DNA of 33,260 nucleotides from Nitrospira sp. (GCA_019636915.1 JAHBWQ010000021.1:1-33260), one strand, 5' to 3'; numbered from the stretch's first letter, positions 8,311 through 16,808 are shown. Notes: generated from the sequence alone by a model not told the origin. Made by a program: numbers and translations.

Positions 8311-8637
8311 ATGGCAAGTGGTCTTTTTAAGATGATTAATCCGGTAGTACTGTCCAACGTGCAAGAGAACCAGAACGTACTGAATCATTCATTTACAAAA
8401 TCTCAGGATAAGTCCGTACGAGAGTCGGCCAAATACTCGACTGAGGGGTTGGTCCCTGGATGGTGGGTTCAGAATTTCAACCCTCTCTGGAAACCATTGG
8501 CGCAGTGGCTTCGACGCCGGCGGCATATGCCCCTCTCGGAGTTTCAACTGATTACGTCTCACATCCCCGAGTTGACCGCAATCGAGAAGTCCATTGTCAT
8601 TTCTGCCTTTCTTGCCTATAAGAACATGCAGCCATGA
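8311..8637 (+). CDS. Hypothetical protein, probable sigma-54-controlled gene
   Basis: A 108-residue protein of unknown family. The N-terminal 45 residues are polar and probably flexible. The C-terminal half (GLVPGWWVQ..., then LSEFQLITSHIPELTAIEKSI...) looks folded and helical, with a very basic LRRRRHM joining segment. The ATG at 8311 has a poor ribosome site; an ATG at 8332 is an alternative. A -24/-12 promoter ends about 75 bases upstream. No signal peptide or sorting motif is seen, so it is not an obvious PEP-CTERM protein. Confidence 0.55.
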   Translation: MASGLFKMINPVVLSNVQENQNVLNHSFTKSQDKSVRESAKYSTEGLVPGWWVQNFNPLWKPLAQWLRRRRHMPLSEFQLITSHIPELTAIEKSIVISAFLAYKNMQP

Positions 8638-8808
8638 TGGCTCACTGTTCTTTTTTTCTTTCCTGCTGAGCCCTTGCACAATCTCTTCACCTATTTGCAG
8701 GATCAGCAAGAACCGTTGGTTCATAAGAGTTTTTGACAGCGGCCGGCTTGCTGATCGAATAGCGTCTGCGCGTGGAATCTTAGAGCGGTGGAATCATTGG
8801 AGGGATCG

Positions 8809-9177
8809 CTACACTGCGGTTCGCTCACACTCACGCAGTTTCCGAGCATTCAGGTAGTCGATCAACGCGACTCGTAGGGTACGACCAAGACGTAACCGTG
8901 TAGGCAATGATACCTCCATAAACTCCAATCCACACTCAAGCCCTTGCGTCCAGATGACTCGGCTCACCTCAATCGGCAATGCGCGCGTCTGATCGGGCAA
9001 CAAGAGGCTCACACGTATGAGGTTACCCAGTGTAAGTTCACGGTCGGATATGATTGAACAGCCTTGCAAGGAAAGGTTTCGAAGTGTCCCTTCACACACA
9101 TAGGATTCCCCCCCTACGATAAGCGGCGAGTGGAAAGGAAACCGTACATACGTCCGTGTATGAGGAAAGTTGGCCAT
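8809..9177 (-). CDS. PilZ-domain protein (c-di-GMP receptor type)
   Basis: A single PilZ domain of 122 residues. The c-di-GMP-binding motifs are present: RTYVR (residues 8-12, RxxxR) and NLSLQGC (about 34-40, [D/N]xSxxG). The following beta strands contain WTQGLECGLEF, typical of the domain. Nothing beyond the domain is attached except a basic C-terminus, so it probably acts by binding another protein. The start ATG has no good ribosome site. Confidence 0.85.
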   Translation of the reverse strand: MANFPHTRTYVRFPFHSPLIVGGESYVCEGTLRNLSLQGCSIISDRELTLGNLIRVSLLLPDQTRALPIEVSRVIWTQGLECGLEFMEVSLPTRLRLGRTLRVALIDYLNARKLRECERTAV

Positions 9178-9325
9178 GTGATGGAGGCGATTGTACCCGA
9201 CACTCGCGTGAGGCTAATATCCCACCTTGGATGGGCTTCGCGTATAAGCTGGAGGAAGGTGGTATCCGGCTGGCCCAGGGCGTGATCCCGATTTCAGGAT
9301 TAGGGGAGAACGACGCCTGCTTATG

Positions 9326-9847
9326 TTAGCGTATGCGGACGGCTGTCCCCGAAGCGCCACAGAAATACTGAGAAACACCGCCTGCAGAGCTGGTGACCGT
9401 CTCTTTTACAGAAGGCATTGGGCCGCTGAGCATCACAACGGACCCTTGCGCATCGATCTGTCCTATCATCCTGGTACCGGTGACGGTATACGAGTGATCA
9501 GCGGCGATGAACGTCCCCTCCTGAATAAAACCCCCGTTCGGCTTCGGAAGATAGGTGAGTTCAGCGCGCTCTTCGAAGGACAGGGGAGTTGAACCGGGCA
9601 GGACAAGCATTCCCTGTTGGCTCAGTGTCGCGGAACCAGCCCCGTCATAGATGATGGTTCCATTGAAATAGAAGTGCACTATAGATCCGATGACAACATC
9701 CGTGCAGGTCTTCACCGTGCTAAACCGAAAGGTGCCTTTCAGGAAAGCATTGGGCTCACTACGATCATCCTCGGCCTGTGCCAACCCAGTCAATAGCAGG
9801 ACAAATCCTGTCGTGATGGCCAATAGACGGCTACGGCTTCCAATCAT
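9326..9847 (-). CDS. Exported hypothetical protein
   Basis: A 173-residue protein with a clear Sec signal peptide (basic MIGSRSR, hydrophobic core LLAITTGFVLLLTG, cleavage after LAQA). The mature part is beta-rich with Gly, Thr and Ser (FYFNGTIIYDGAGSATLS, SYTVTGTRMIGQID) and two cysteines. I do not recognise the family; it has the look of the small secreted beta proteins common in this group of bacteria. A strong GAGGAGG lies just upstream of the ATG at 9847. Confidence 0.75.
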   Translation of the reverse strand: MIGSRSRLLAITTGFVLLLTGLAQAEDDRSEPNAFLKGTFRFSTVKTCTDVVIGSIVHFYFNGTIIYDGAGSATLSQQGMLVLPGSTPLSFEERAELTYLPKPNGGFIQEGTFIAADHSYTVTGTRMIGQIDAQGSVVMLSGPMPSVKETVTSSAGGVSQYFCGASGTAVRIR

Positions 9848-10306
9848 AATGAGTCCTCCTCGTTACACGAAGTGCCCGAGATACAGAGCAAGTGATAGTG
9901 GATAAGGATGAACCAGTCTTTGCAAAGAATGAATAGTGAGCGGTGTGCTGGAGCGAGCGTGGGGCACTAACTTCGGAGTCGACAGGACAGTCGTGATTTT
10001 CAATACGACGTTCGCATCCATAGAGGAAGTTCCCATTCAAGCGGGAGAGAGCCTGGACCAGGCAGCTCTCTATATAGGAAGTCTCTCTTACATGCTGGAC
10101 ATTGATGAAAGCAATAGAATTACATGCAATTATGCTAGTACTTTTGTATGGGGTGATTGAATCCGATAAGGATTCGCCTCTAACACCGGACAGGTTATGA
10201 CAGAAGAAGGCGTCACTCAGGTGTGCGGCGTATGGAATTGATGCAGTCTGTACTGTCAGACCCTCACTAACGACCATCGTGAGGGCGGCACTTGGGCTAT
10301 TCTCCC
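9848..10306. other. Intergenic region, no supported gene
   Basis: About 460 bases. Open frames on both strands (one of 74 codons plus, one overlapping on minus) lack any family resemblance or ribosome site. A short hairpin GAATCC/GGATTC (10159-10175) is visible. I see nothing else of note. Confidence 0.4.
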
Positions 10307-10927
10307 TTAGTTCTGAGTTTGGTGAGTTGTGGAAGGGGGCGTTTGTCCGGTCGTACATGCCAGTGACGAGGGAATCTCGAGCTGCCCGGACGGGCGAAAT
10401 CCCCAGGCAGTGGCGAGAGCCTGGCAGGTGAGGTTCTGTACGGTCTCGCGATGGTGATCAACGCAGTGTGGGTAGTAAGCCGTGCCTCGAAAGACTGGTT
10501 CTCGACTCATCAGCGAGAGACCGCGCACTGTGACGCTTATATTGAAACGTGCGCCGCAATCTGACTCGATCAGCGCTCCAATCTTCAGCTCCTCTCGTTC
10601 GAGCAGGAGCACAAATTCCGCCTGCAATTGTGTTGCGAGGGTCAAGACTGTCTCACGATCCGATCCATGGTGAGCAGTCTGTGGGGAAACCAGGACGTGT
10701 GAGTAGTGGTGCGAGCGAAGCCATTCTTCGGTCACCTTGGTCAAGAGAGGATCTCCCCAAATAAGGATGCGCTGCTGCTCGCTGGGTACGTGGGTATGAA
10801 AGCCATGGGTGATCGGGAATCGGATGCCAGCGGGCTGACGCTTGGAAGTGCAACCGTGTAGCGCTAGCGTAACGGCAAGTGAGCATGCGAGCAAAAGCGC
10901 AACGGTGCTGCGAATTCGTTGTTCCAC
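10307..10927 (-). CDS. Putative lipoprotein
   Basis: A 206-residue protein starting at a GTG, giving a short N-region (EQRIRS), hydrophobic core and lipobox LHGC about residue 26. The frame extends to an ATG at 10993, but that would put 22 extra residues before the signal sequence. The mature part includes RILIWGDPLLTKVTEEWL and QLQAEFVLLLERE, reminiscent of alpha/beta proteins that assess a named resource, and a pair of cysteines. I do not recognise the family. It probably sits in the outer membrane or periplasm. The last residues are Thr/Pro/Gln-rich. Confidence 0.65.
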   Translation of the reverse strand: MEQRIRSTVALLLACSLAVTLALHGCTSKRQPAGIRFPITHGFHTHVPSEQQRILIWGDPLLTKVTEEWLRSHHYSHVLVSPQTAHHGSDRETVLTLATQLQAEFVLLLEREELKIGALIESDCGARFNISVTVRGLSLMSREPVFRGTAYYPHCVDHHRETVQNLTCQALATAWGFRPSGQLEIPSSLACTTGQTPPSTTHQTQN

Positions 10928-11141
10928 AAGAATGAATGATAACAAACCAGTGCGGTGTGGATGCTGAGTGGGATGGGGCAGGGCCACTCTCATTGCGCTG
11001 TGTCACTGATCGATCGGAGATCAACCTCCAGGTGCGTACGCATCCTTTCCTCCGCCCCACGACTTTCTTGGACACTCGACTGGGGCATACGGCCTCTCAG
11101 TGATGAAGGTGTTCATGGCAAATGCAAAAGGCTCTGTGGCT

Positions 11142-11609
11142 CTATTGATTTGCCCAAGGTTGGATGGGCACAGTGGAGATGGCATTCTGTGGAGAACCCT
11201 CGATCACACGATCGCTATAGGCAAGGTAAATGTAGGTCTGGCGCTTCTTGTCAAAAAACCTGACAACCTGAAGTTTCTTGAAAATGAGGGATCGACTCTC
11301 GCTGAAGACTCGTTCACCTTCCTTCAACTCACCAGTCTGATGAATCGGACCAACCTGACGACAGGACAATGCAGCATCGGAGGTTTCCTCCGCCAAACCG
11401 ACCATCCCTTTCAGGCCACCCTTTTTAGATCGGCTTAGATAGCAGGTGATGCCTTCAATCTTGGGATCGTCAAACGCTTCGATGACGATTTTGTGATCAG
11501 GCCCCAACATTTTGAATTTTGTATCGACACTCCCCACTTCCTCTGCATAACCCACCGAAACGATCACGGCACAATAGAGTAACGTACCCACAACGATGGT
11601 TCTCTTCAT
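11142..11609 (-). CDS. creA: CreA family protein
   Basis: A 155-residue periplasmic protein with a signal peptide ([22 protein letters not shown]) and the CreA domain. Family-specific stretches include [39 protein letters not shown] and the C-terminal [21 protein letters not shown]. The biochemical function of CreA is unknown. GGGAG about 9 bases upstream supports the ATG at 11609. The gene is monocistronic here; in E. coli creA precedes creBCD, which are not seen in this window. Confidence 0.92.
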   Translation of the reverse strand: MKRTIVVGTLLYCAVIVSVGYAEEVGSVDTKFKMLGPDHKIVIEAFDDPKIEGITCYLSRSKKGGLKGMVGLAEETSDAALSCRQVGPIHQTGELKEGERVFSESRSLIFKKLQVVRFFDKKRQTYIYLAYSDRVIEGSPQNAISTVPIQPWANQ

Positions 11610-11920
11610 CGATTTTTTCTCCCGTCCAAGGTAAGCACTGATTGTGCTGTAATGGTATAACTAGGCCTCCGCTTGAACGCAAGAGCCTCGGACCTGGGCT
11701 GCCTCGATATAGATGAGCGAAGAAGCGGTCGAGCGAAGCCCAATCAGCCCCGTCGCATTTTGCCAAATCTCCAATTGCAGAATAGTAGACCGGTACAGAG
11801 CCGCGGCGAGACTGGACTTCTCATTTCTGAGCCATGCCCGCTCATGGCGTCGTCTCTGCGATCAGGATTGATATGTGCTATCTAAGGAACTGTGTCCTAA
11901 GCCTTCCATAACCGACACAC
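11610..11920. other. Intergenic region
   Basis: About 310 bases between the starts and ends of two minus-strand genes. Small open frames are present but none resembles a protein. A GCCTC-rich imperfect dyad is visible near 11666-11696. No promoter is clear. Confidence 0.35.
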
Positions 11921-12442
11921 TCAGTCACAATCTTTGAACCGTGTCTGCTGACAACGTTGTGCCAACTCCTGAGCTTGCTCGATCTGTGCGGAAGTCATTT
12001 GCGAAGTAAGATAGTCTCGACGATTCATTGCCGTCTTCTGCTCATTGCCACTCAGCATGCCGGCAGCGATGGTATACCACATCAGCGCGCGAACCACGTC
12101 TTTCCGGACGCCTCGCCCTCTCTCATACATGAGACCCAGATTGTTCTGCGGGCCGGCGTAGCCCTGCGCCGCGGCCTTGAGAAACCATATCAGTGCCATG
12201 GAATGGTCTTGTCGGACACCTCGTCCTTTTTCATACATCAGACCCAGATAGAACTGGGCCGATGCTATCCCCTGCTCTGCCAGTGGACTAAAGATTCTGG
12301 CGGCTTGAGTATAATCGCCACGTTCATACGCAAATTCCGCTTCCTCAATGGACTGTGCTGCCACAACGGAATTGGGTGCCATGCCTGACAAGCAGGCTAG
12401 AACTAATAGCACTGTCACAACACAATGCCGCATCAACATCAT
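11921..12442 (-). CDS. Exported Sel1-repeat protein
   Basis: A 173-residue protein with a signal peptide (hydrophobic VVTVLLVLACLSG, cleavage near VVAA) and tandem Sel1-type TPR units. Two canonical repeats show AQFYLGLMYEKGRGVRQD and PQNNLGLMYERGRGVRKD, spaced 36 residues apart, preceded by a TPR-like unit AEFAYERGDYTQAARIF and followed by a degenerate one. Such solenoids mediate protein-protein contacts in the periplasm. The C-terminus is polar and contains two cysteines. The partner cannot be deduced from neighbours. Confidence 0.85.
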   Translation of the reverse strand: MMLMRHCVVTVLLVLACLSGMAPNSVVAAQSIEEAEFAYERGDYTQAARIFSPLAEQGIASAQFYLGLMYEKGRGVRQDHSMALIWFLKAAAQGYAGPQNNLGLMYERGRGVRKDVVRALMWYTIAAGMLSGNEQKTAMNRRDYLTSQMTSAQIEQAQELAQRCQQTRFKDCD

Positions 12443-12693
12443 CCTTTCACCATGGCCGGTCTCCCCAAGGAGTAGCCTTTCTACATTCTGTGGGAAAATG
12501 GATAACTCTTCATTTTACTTTGTGGAATCTGGCTGGTCTATGGATTTAAGAAGAGAGGTGGGCCCTTCGGTTGTCCTCCTAATCATATTTGGAGATATCT
12601 CAGCATAAGGCGGAAGGATCGTTCCTGTACCACACACGAATCAAGATTCGGTCCATACTCTCTGTAACGGATTGTTGTCCGGAAACAAGAGAG

Positions 12694-13089
12694 TTATCCT
12701 CCGGCAAAGGCTGGGCAAAACCCCGCCTCGATGAGAATGCGGGCGACTGTATCACGCTGATCTCCTTGAATCTCGATCCGTCCGTCTTTGACTGTTCCAC
12801 CAGCGCCGCAGAGTTTCTGCATCTGTTTCGCGAGCGCCTCCTTCTCGGCCTGGCCTACCCCGACGAACCCTGTGAGTACCGTGACGGTTTTCCCGCCGCG
12901 GTGCGCAGTCTGCCGAATGATATCGACGCGTCCACGATTGTTTTTGGGCACGGTGGATATGGCAGTATTCTGATCATGGGCGGCGTGGCTGAACGAGCCC
13001 GTCGGCAGTTGTGCATGTTTCAGCATGGCGAATGGACTGGTCCATTTGATCGGTCCACCGTCGGTAGGAATACGTTTTTGTTCTTTCAT
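12694..13089 (-). CDS. Translation initiation factor Sui1/YciH-like protein
   Basis: A 131-residue protein with a C-terminal SUI1 (eIF1-like) domain. Key stretches are RQTAHRGGKTVTVLTGF (basic loop) and LCGAGGTVKDGRIEIQGDQRD, both diagnostic. The N-terminal part (MKEQKRIPTDGGPIKW...) matches the usual bacterial YciH start. The open frame continues upstream to 13257, but those residues are not family-like, so the ATG at 13089 is chosen. In bacteria YciH is reported to bind the small ribosomal subunit and influence start selection under stress. The plus-strand 188-codon frame over the same bases is its shadow. Confidence 0.9.
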   Translation of the reverse strand: MKEQKRIPTDGGPIKWTSPFAMLKHAQLPTGSFSHAAHDQNTAISTVPKNNRGRVDIIRQTAHRGGKTVTVLTGFVGVGQAEKEALAKQMQKLCGAGGTVKDGRIEIQGDQRDTVARILIEAGFCPAFAGG

Positions 13090-13276
13090 GTGGTTACAAC
13101 TCCGGGCAAAGGGTACAGGGTGGCGAGATATTCGACAAGTATGCAAGACCTGTGATCGCCAGAAGTTGGAAACAATGGGACTTTGCACAGACTTCTGATG
13201 CCGGTCGTGAGGAGTATCGGGATGTGACGAGGTCACACGACTGGCATGGTAAGACAAGGTTTGAACTCATACTTTG

Positions 13277-13780
13277 TCAATCCTTGCGGAGCGCGGCCAT
13301 GCCACAGGCCACGTCCCATAACGCCTGGTTGATAGTGCCGAGCTCAACCGGCTGTCCATCTCCTTGTTCGACTACCACCGCGTTGTGAGTTCCAGTGCCC
13401 ATATGCAGAGAGAATTCTGAAGAGGCCAAGAGCCGAACACGATTGTGAGCGCAGTCGAATTCTTTGTGACTCTTTGTCGAGAAAAACCGGTGAGGACTCA
13501 TCATGAACATCCCAAACGGCGCATTGCCTTGCATCATCTTATAATCTGTCAACTGCCACAGCGTCACGCGAGTTCCGTTTCGGCGAATTGTCTTGGGATC
13601 GTAGTAGACCCTTTCGCGGGATGGGGATTGATACACGCTGTTCACAGCGACCCAGGCTTCTCCAGGCGGTATTTCGCCATACCCTTGGGGTTGACTGGTT
13701 TGATAGTACGGAGCTCCACAGGATGTACACGCGACGAGGAGGACACCAGAGAAAAGGCTGATGCGGGTCACGTGAGGCAT
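13277..13780 (-). CDS. Surface-adhesin protein E-like lipoprotein
   Basis: A 167-residue lipoprotein candidate. The signal sequence VTRISLFSGVLLVACTSC contains two possible lipobox cysteines (LVAC and CTSC). The mature domain has VAVNSVYQSPSRERVYYDPKTIRR and VTLWQLTDYKMMQ, the pattern of the surface-adhesin E domain family, followed by a conserved-type Cys (EFDCAHNRVR). The upstream GTG at 13786 is less likely than the ATG. In this family the role in non-pathogens is unknown; it is likely an outer-membrane or periplasmic protein. Confidence 0.65.
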   Translation of the reverse strand: MPHVTRISLFSGVLLVACTSCGAPYYQTSQPQGYGEIPPGEAWVAVNSVYQSPSRERVYYDPKTIRRNGTRVTLWQLTDYKMMQGNAPFGMFMMSPHRFFSTKSHKEFDCAHNRVRLLASSEFSLHMGTGTHNAVVVEQGDGQPVELGTINQALWDVACGMAALRKD

Positions 13781-13809
13781 AGCCACCGTTTCTCTATCTT
13801 CTCTCGTGA

Positions 13810-14760
13810 TCAGAATGGTTTCGGCCTGTAGCCATGATCATGGCCTGACTCGTCCTCATGCCTGGTTCTCTCGCGCAGTTCCCGTTCAAGCTCCACACGA
13901 CGACGTTCTTCCAGAATCATGTGATCGAGCTCGGCCATGTGTTGCTCGGCAAAGGCCGTAACCGCCGGTCGCTCATCTGTCAGCCAGTGCGTCAGCGCGC
14001 CTTTCTTGCCCTGCCAGGCTTCCGCAAGTCCGAATTCACCAGATGGTGGGACCACACCGGGACTATTGATAAAGGTTCGAACGCTGCTCATTTTACGATC
14101 GTCATGTGGAAAGCGTGACGCAATCTCTTTCAAGACACCATCAATGGAGGTCGAACCAAGATAGTTCTGAAGAAGTGCGAGAGCGAAATCTGCCTCCCTG
14201 TCGTCGCCACCTTTGACCAACTCGCCAAGCCTGAACGTCAACTCGGGCGTGCAGGTGGGGAACGCTCTGCTAAGCAGGCTTCCTCCTCGAAAGGGGAATT
14301 CCGCAGGGTCTTGAGCGAACCACGCCAGTCCCTTCCTGATGGCGAGTTCAGGATCTTTTGAAAACACCCCTTCAAGCCCTTGAAACTCAAATGGTACCAG
14401 CTCGACCTGTTCTTCATCGCCGTCCTCGGGCTTCTTTGGGAGGAGAGTTCTCATCACATCGCTCAATCGTTGCCGTTCCGTCTCTCTGATGCGAACAAAC
14501 GCCAGCCCGGCGCGGTCCTCATCCGCCCACTGCACATCAGCCCCATCAATCGTCAGCGCCCACTCCAAGCCGGGTATAGCGATGCGCAGTTCTAACGAGA
14601 GGCCTGGCAACATGAGGAGCTGGCTTTCCAGCCGGCACCCACTCTTTGATAGATCGAGAATGGTTCCCGTCCCTTCGGACTCCACGGAGCCCGACACCAT
14701 CGTGTGAAATTGAACCGAAACTCTGGGTTCAGTCCGCTGATCCTCTATCTTCAAATTCAT
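13810..14760 (-). CDS. PilZ domain fused to a helical C-terminal region
   Basis: A 316-residue protein. Residues 1-112 form a PilZ domain with RTEPR (about 9-13, RxxxR) and DLSKSGC (about 37-43, DxSxxG). Residues 115-280 are a helical region with paired hydrophobic helices (READFALALLQNYLG, SIDGVLKEIASRF), possibly HEAT-like. A charged, His- and Arg-rich tail ends the protein (ELRERTRHEDES...). c-di-GMP binding by the N-terminal domain could control the helical part, whose partner is unknown. There is no membrane segment. Confidence 0.8.
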   Translation of the reverse strand: MNLKIEDQRTEPRVSVQFHTMVSGSVESEGTGTILDLSKSGCRLESQLLMLPGLSLELRIAIPGLEWALTIDGADVQWADEDRAGLAFVRIRETERQRLSDVMRTLLPKKPEDGDEEQVELVPFEFQGLEGVFSKDPELAIRKGLAWFAQDPAEFPFRGGSLLSRAFPTCTPELTFRLGELVKGGDDREADFALALLQNYLGSTSIDGVLKEIASRFPHDDRKMSSVRTFINSPGVVPPSGEFGLAEAWQGKKGALTHWLTDERPAVTAFAEQHMAELDHMILEERRRVELERELRERTRHEDESGHDHGYRPKPF

Positions 14761-15151
14761 GACTGATCAACGCTCTTGCTTTCCATCAATGGATCCCGTC
14801 ATTTTTCCCCACAGAGATACGCAGGGGAGAGGGGCCTATTGTTGTAGCTTGATTGATCCAATGTGTGTTCTTCATTCAGGGGCATATTATCCCGTGTAGG
14901 GGTGTCACCCGGCAATAGCCCTTCGAGCGGAATGAAGGAACGGGAAGTTCTCTCTAAGATGGCGATTCAGGACATGGCAGGCAAAGTCTCCTGCAGCTTG
15001 ACTTGGTCACATTTCCGAGTCTACTCTGCGCCACGTTTCGGCGTTCTTGGCGTAGTAGGAGAGAAGGGTGGGGCGTTTCCTAGGGCACTGGGTCACGTTT
15101 CTTGGTATGGGTCATCAATGGTAACGAGATCATGGTAATTAGACACTCGAT
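14761..15151. other. Divergent intergenic region
   Basis: About 390 bases between a minus-strand PilZ gene and the plus-strand methyltransferase gene, so promoters for both must lie here. I see no convincing -35/-10 pair, hairpin or gene. A few small open frames are not protein-like. Confidence 0.4.
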
Positions 15152-16150
15152 ATGATGAACCTATTCCTCGTGACGGTTGTCTTTCTCCTGGTCCTCCTGC
15201 TGATCGGAGTCGTGCTGTACGTGCGGGTCCCCCGCAAATATCAGTCCGCCGGTTCCGTCGCCAATTCCTATGATGACTGGACGAATGACGGCATTCTTGA
15301 GTTCTACTGGGGCGAACATATCCATCTGGGACACTATGGCTCTCCACCGAGGAAAAAGAATTTTCTCCAAGCCAAGTCAGACTTTGTGCATGAAATGGTG
15401 CAGTGGGGTGGGTTAGACAAGCTTCCTTCCGGTACGACGGTGTTAGATGTGGGCTGCGGCATTGGTGGCAGCAGTCGCATGCTGGCGCGAGAGTATGGCT
15501 TTTCGGTTACCGGAGTCACCCTCAGCACTCAGCAAGTCAGACGGGCTCAAGAATTGACCTCCCCGGAGGTGAATGCCCACTTTCAGGTCGATGATGCGCT
15601 GGCACTCTCGTTCCCCGATGCCAGTTTTGATGTGGTCTGGTCGGTCGAGGCAGGACCGCACATGCCGGATAAGGCACAATTTGCTCGAGAGCTCATGCGC
15701 GTGCTGAAACCGGGTGGAATTCTGGTTGTTGCCGATTGGAATCAGCGGGACGATCGCCAGGTTCCACTCAACTGGTGGGAAAAGCCGGTGATGCGGCAAC
15801 TGCTGGATCAGTGGTCTCATCCGGCATTTTCGAGCATTGAAGAGTTTTCAGAACTACTGGAGGCAACCGGACTGGTGGCGGGTGACGTCACCACAGCGGA
15901 TTGGACTGCCGAAACCTTACCCTCATGGCTCGATTCAATCTGGCAGGGCGTGATCCGTCCGGCAGGGCTTGTTCGGTTCGGCATGACCGGATTGATGAAA
16001 TCATTGCGAGAAGTGCCTACAATCTTATTAATGCGTCTGGCATTCGGGGCAGGGCTCTGTCGCTTTGGCATGTTTCGGGCCGTGCGTGTCACTGTCCCGA
16101 CGAGTGAGTTGGTTTCTGCGCAGACGGATGACAGGCTTGTACGGTCATGA
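15152..16150 (+). CDS. MPBQ/MSBQ-type (plastoquinone/tocopherol) SAM methyltransferase
   Basis: A 332-residue methyltransferase with an N-terminal membrane anchor (residues 4-24, LFLVTVVFLLVLLLIGVVLYV). SAM motif I is VLDVGCGIGG (97-106). Downstream are SVEAGPHMPDK, GGILVVADWNQRDDRQVPLN and a C-terminal REVPTILLMRLAFGAGLCR. These match, as I remember them, the cyanobacterial 2-methyl-6-phytylbenzoquinol methyltransferase (Synechocystis Sll0418) over nearly the whole length, including the anchor and the SVANSYDDWT entry. In cyanobacteria the enzyme methylates precursors of plastoquinone and tocopherol. None of the partner genes (HPPD, prenyltransferase) lies in this window, so the local substrate is unknown. 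A glutathione peroxidase gene follows 27 bases later, probably in one operon. Confidence 0.85.
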   Translation: MMNLFLVTVVFLLVLLLIGVVLYVRVPRKYQSAGSVANSYDDWTNDGILEFYWGEHIHLGHYGSPPRKKNFLQAKSDFVHEMVQWGGLDKLPSGTTVLDVGCGIGGSSRMLAREYGFSVTGVTLSTQQVRRAQELTSPEVNAHFQVDDALALSFPDASFDVVWSVEAGPHMPDKAQFARELMRVLKPGGILVVADWNQRDDRQVPLNWWEKPVMRQLLDQWSHPAFSSIEEFSELLEATGLVAGDVTTADWTAETLPSWLDSIWQGVIRPAGLVRFGMTGLMKSLREVPTILLMRLAFGAGLCRFGMFRAVRVTVPTSELVSAQTDDRLVRS

Positions 16151-16177
16151 ACATGGAAACATCGTGAGGTGGGAGCT

Positions 16178-16654
16178 ATGAGTCTCTACGACATCGACCT
16201 CGTCACGATCAACGGTACGCCGCAGAAGATGGGGGTCTATCGTGGCAAGACATTGCTGATCGTGAATGTCGCGAGTCAGTGCGGCTTCACGCCGCAGTAT
16301 GAGGGACTCCAGGCGCTCTACGAACAATTCAAAGATCGGGGGTTCGTGGTGCTCGGGTTCCCCTGTAACCAGTTCGGACAGCAGGAGCCGGGCGGCGAGG
16401 CAGAGATTGAGCAGTTCTGCGCCAGGAACTTCAGAGTCACCTTTCCAATGTTCACCAAGATCGACGTCAACGGCGCGAACGCACACCCGCTCTACCAATA
16501 TCTGAAATCAGAGAAGCCCGGGATTCTCGGGACCGAGGTGATCAAGTGGAACTTCACCAAATTCCTCGTCGGTGCTGACGGCACGGTCCTGAAACGTTAC
16601 GCGCCGAATGATAAGCCGGAGATGATTGAGGCCGACCTGGCCACGAAGCTCTAG
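16178..16654 (+). CDS. Glutathione peroxidase (Cys-type, thioredoxin-dependent class likely)
   Basis: A 158-residue GPx. The peroxidatic Cys is Cys35 in NVASQCGFTPQY; the other catalytic residues are seen in GFPCNQFGQQEPG (Gln) and WNFTKFLV (Trp, Asn). The second Cys in PCNQF is the usual resolving-type position, so many such enzymes use thioredoxin. Length is normal for the bacterial monomeric class. A GTG at 16169 is in frame, but the ATG at 16178 has GAGG at better spacing. It follows the quinol-type methyltransferase closely, which would fit a lipid-peroxide or quinone protection role (inference). Its TAG stop is also the start of a repeat element. Confidence 0.93.
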   Translation: MSLYDIDLVTINGTPQKMGVYRGKTLLIVNVASQCGFTPQYEGLQALYEQFKDRGFVVLGFPCNQFGQQEPGGEAEIEQFCARNFRVTFPMFTKIDVNGANAHPLYQYLKSEKPGILGTEVIKWNFTKFLVGADGTVLKRYAPNDKPEMIEADLATKL

Positions 16655-16808
16655 CAGGATGCTGAAAAAGTCCGCCAGCGGTGTTCCCCGCCTTGCCGAA
16701 TCGGATTCGCGAGGCAGGTCGCATCGCTCAGAGACGCAACGTACCGAAGCGTATGCCCCACCGCCTCGCTCGCTGCGGCCTTGCCGGACGGCCATTTTGA
16801 ACATCCTG
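16652..16808. repeat. 157-bp repeat element with imperfect inverted ends
   Basis: Left end TAGCAGGATGCTGAAAAAG starts on the gpx stop codon. The right end at 16787-16808 (GACGGCC...CATCCTG) is its imperfect complement, matching about 17 of 22 bases. Inside is a dyad around CGAATCGGATTCG (16696-16708). The sequence closely resembles a repeat I remember in many copies from Nitrospira genomes. No coding capacity. Its left end resembles that of the element at 3390 (TAGC...TGCTGAAAA). Confidence 0.75.

Noticed and set aside
9936-10160. 74-codon plus-strand frame starting at GTG
   Set aside because: No ribosome site and no recognisable features; the same region is open on the other strand.
9831-10358. 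175-codon minus-strand frame between two exported-protein genes
   Set aside because: It overlaps the ends of both neighbours, has no ribosome site and its translation is rich in Ser/Thr/His with no domain-like pattern.
12589-13155. 188-codon plus-strand frame
   Set aside because: It is antisense to the clear Sui1/YciH gene and is explained by that gene's codon structure.
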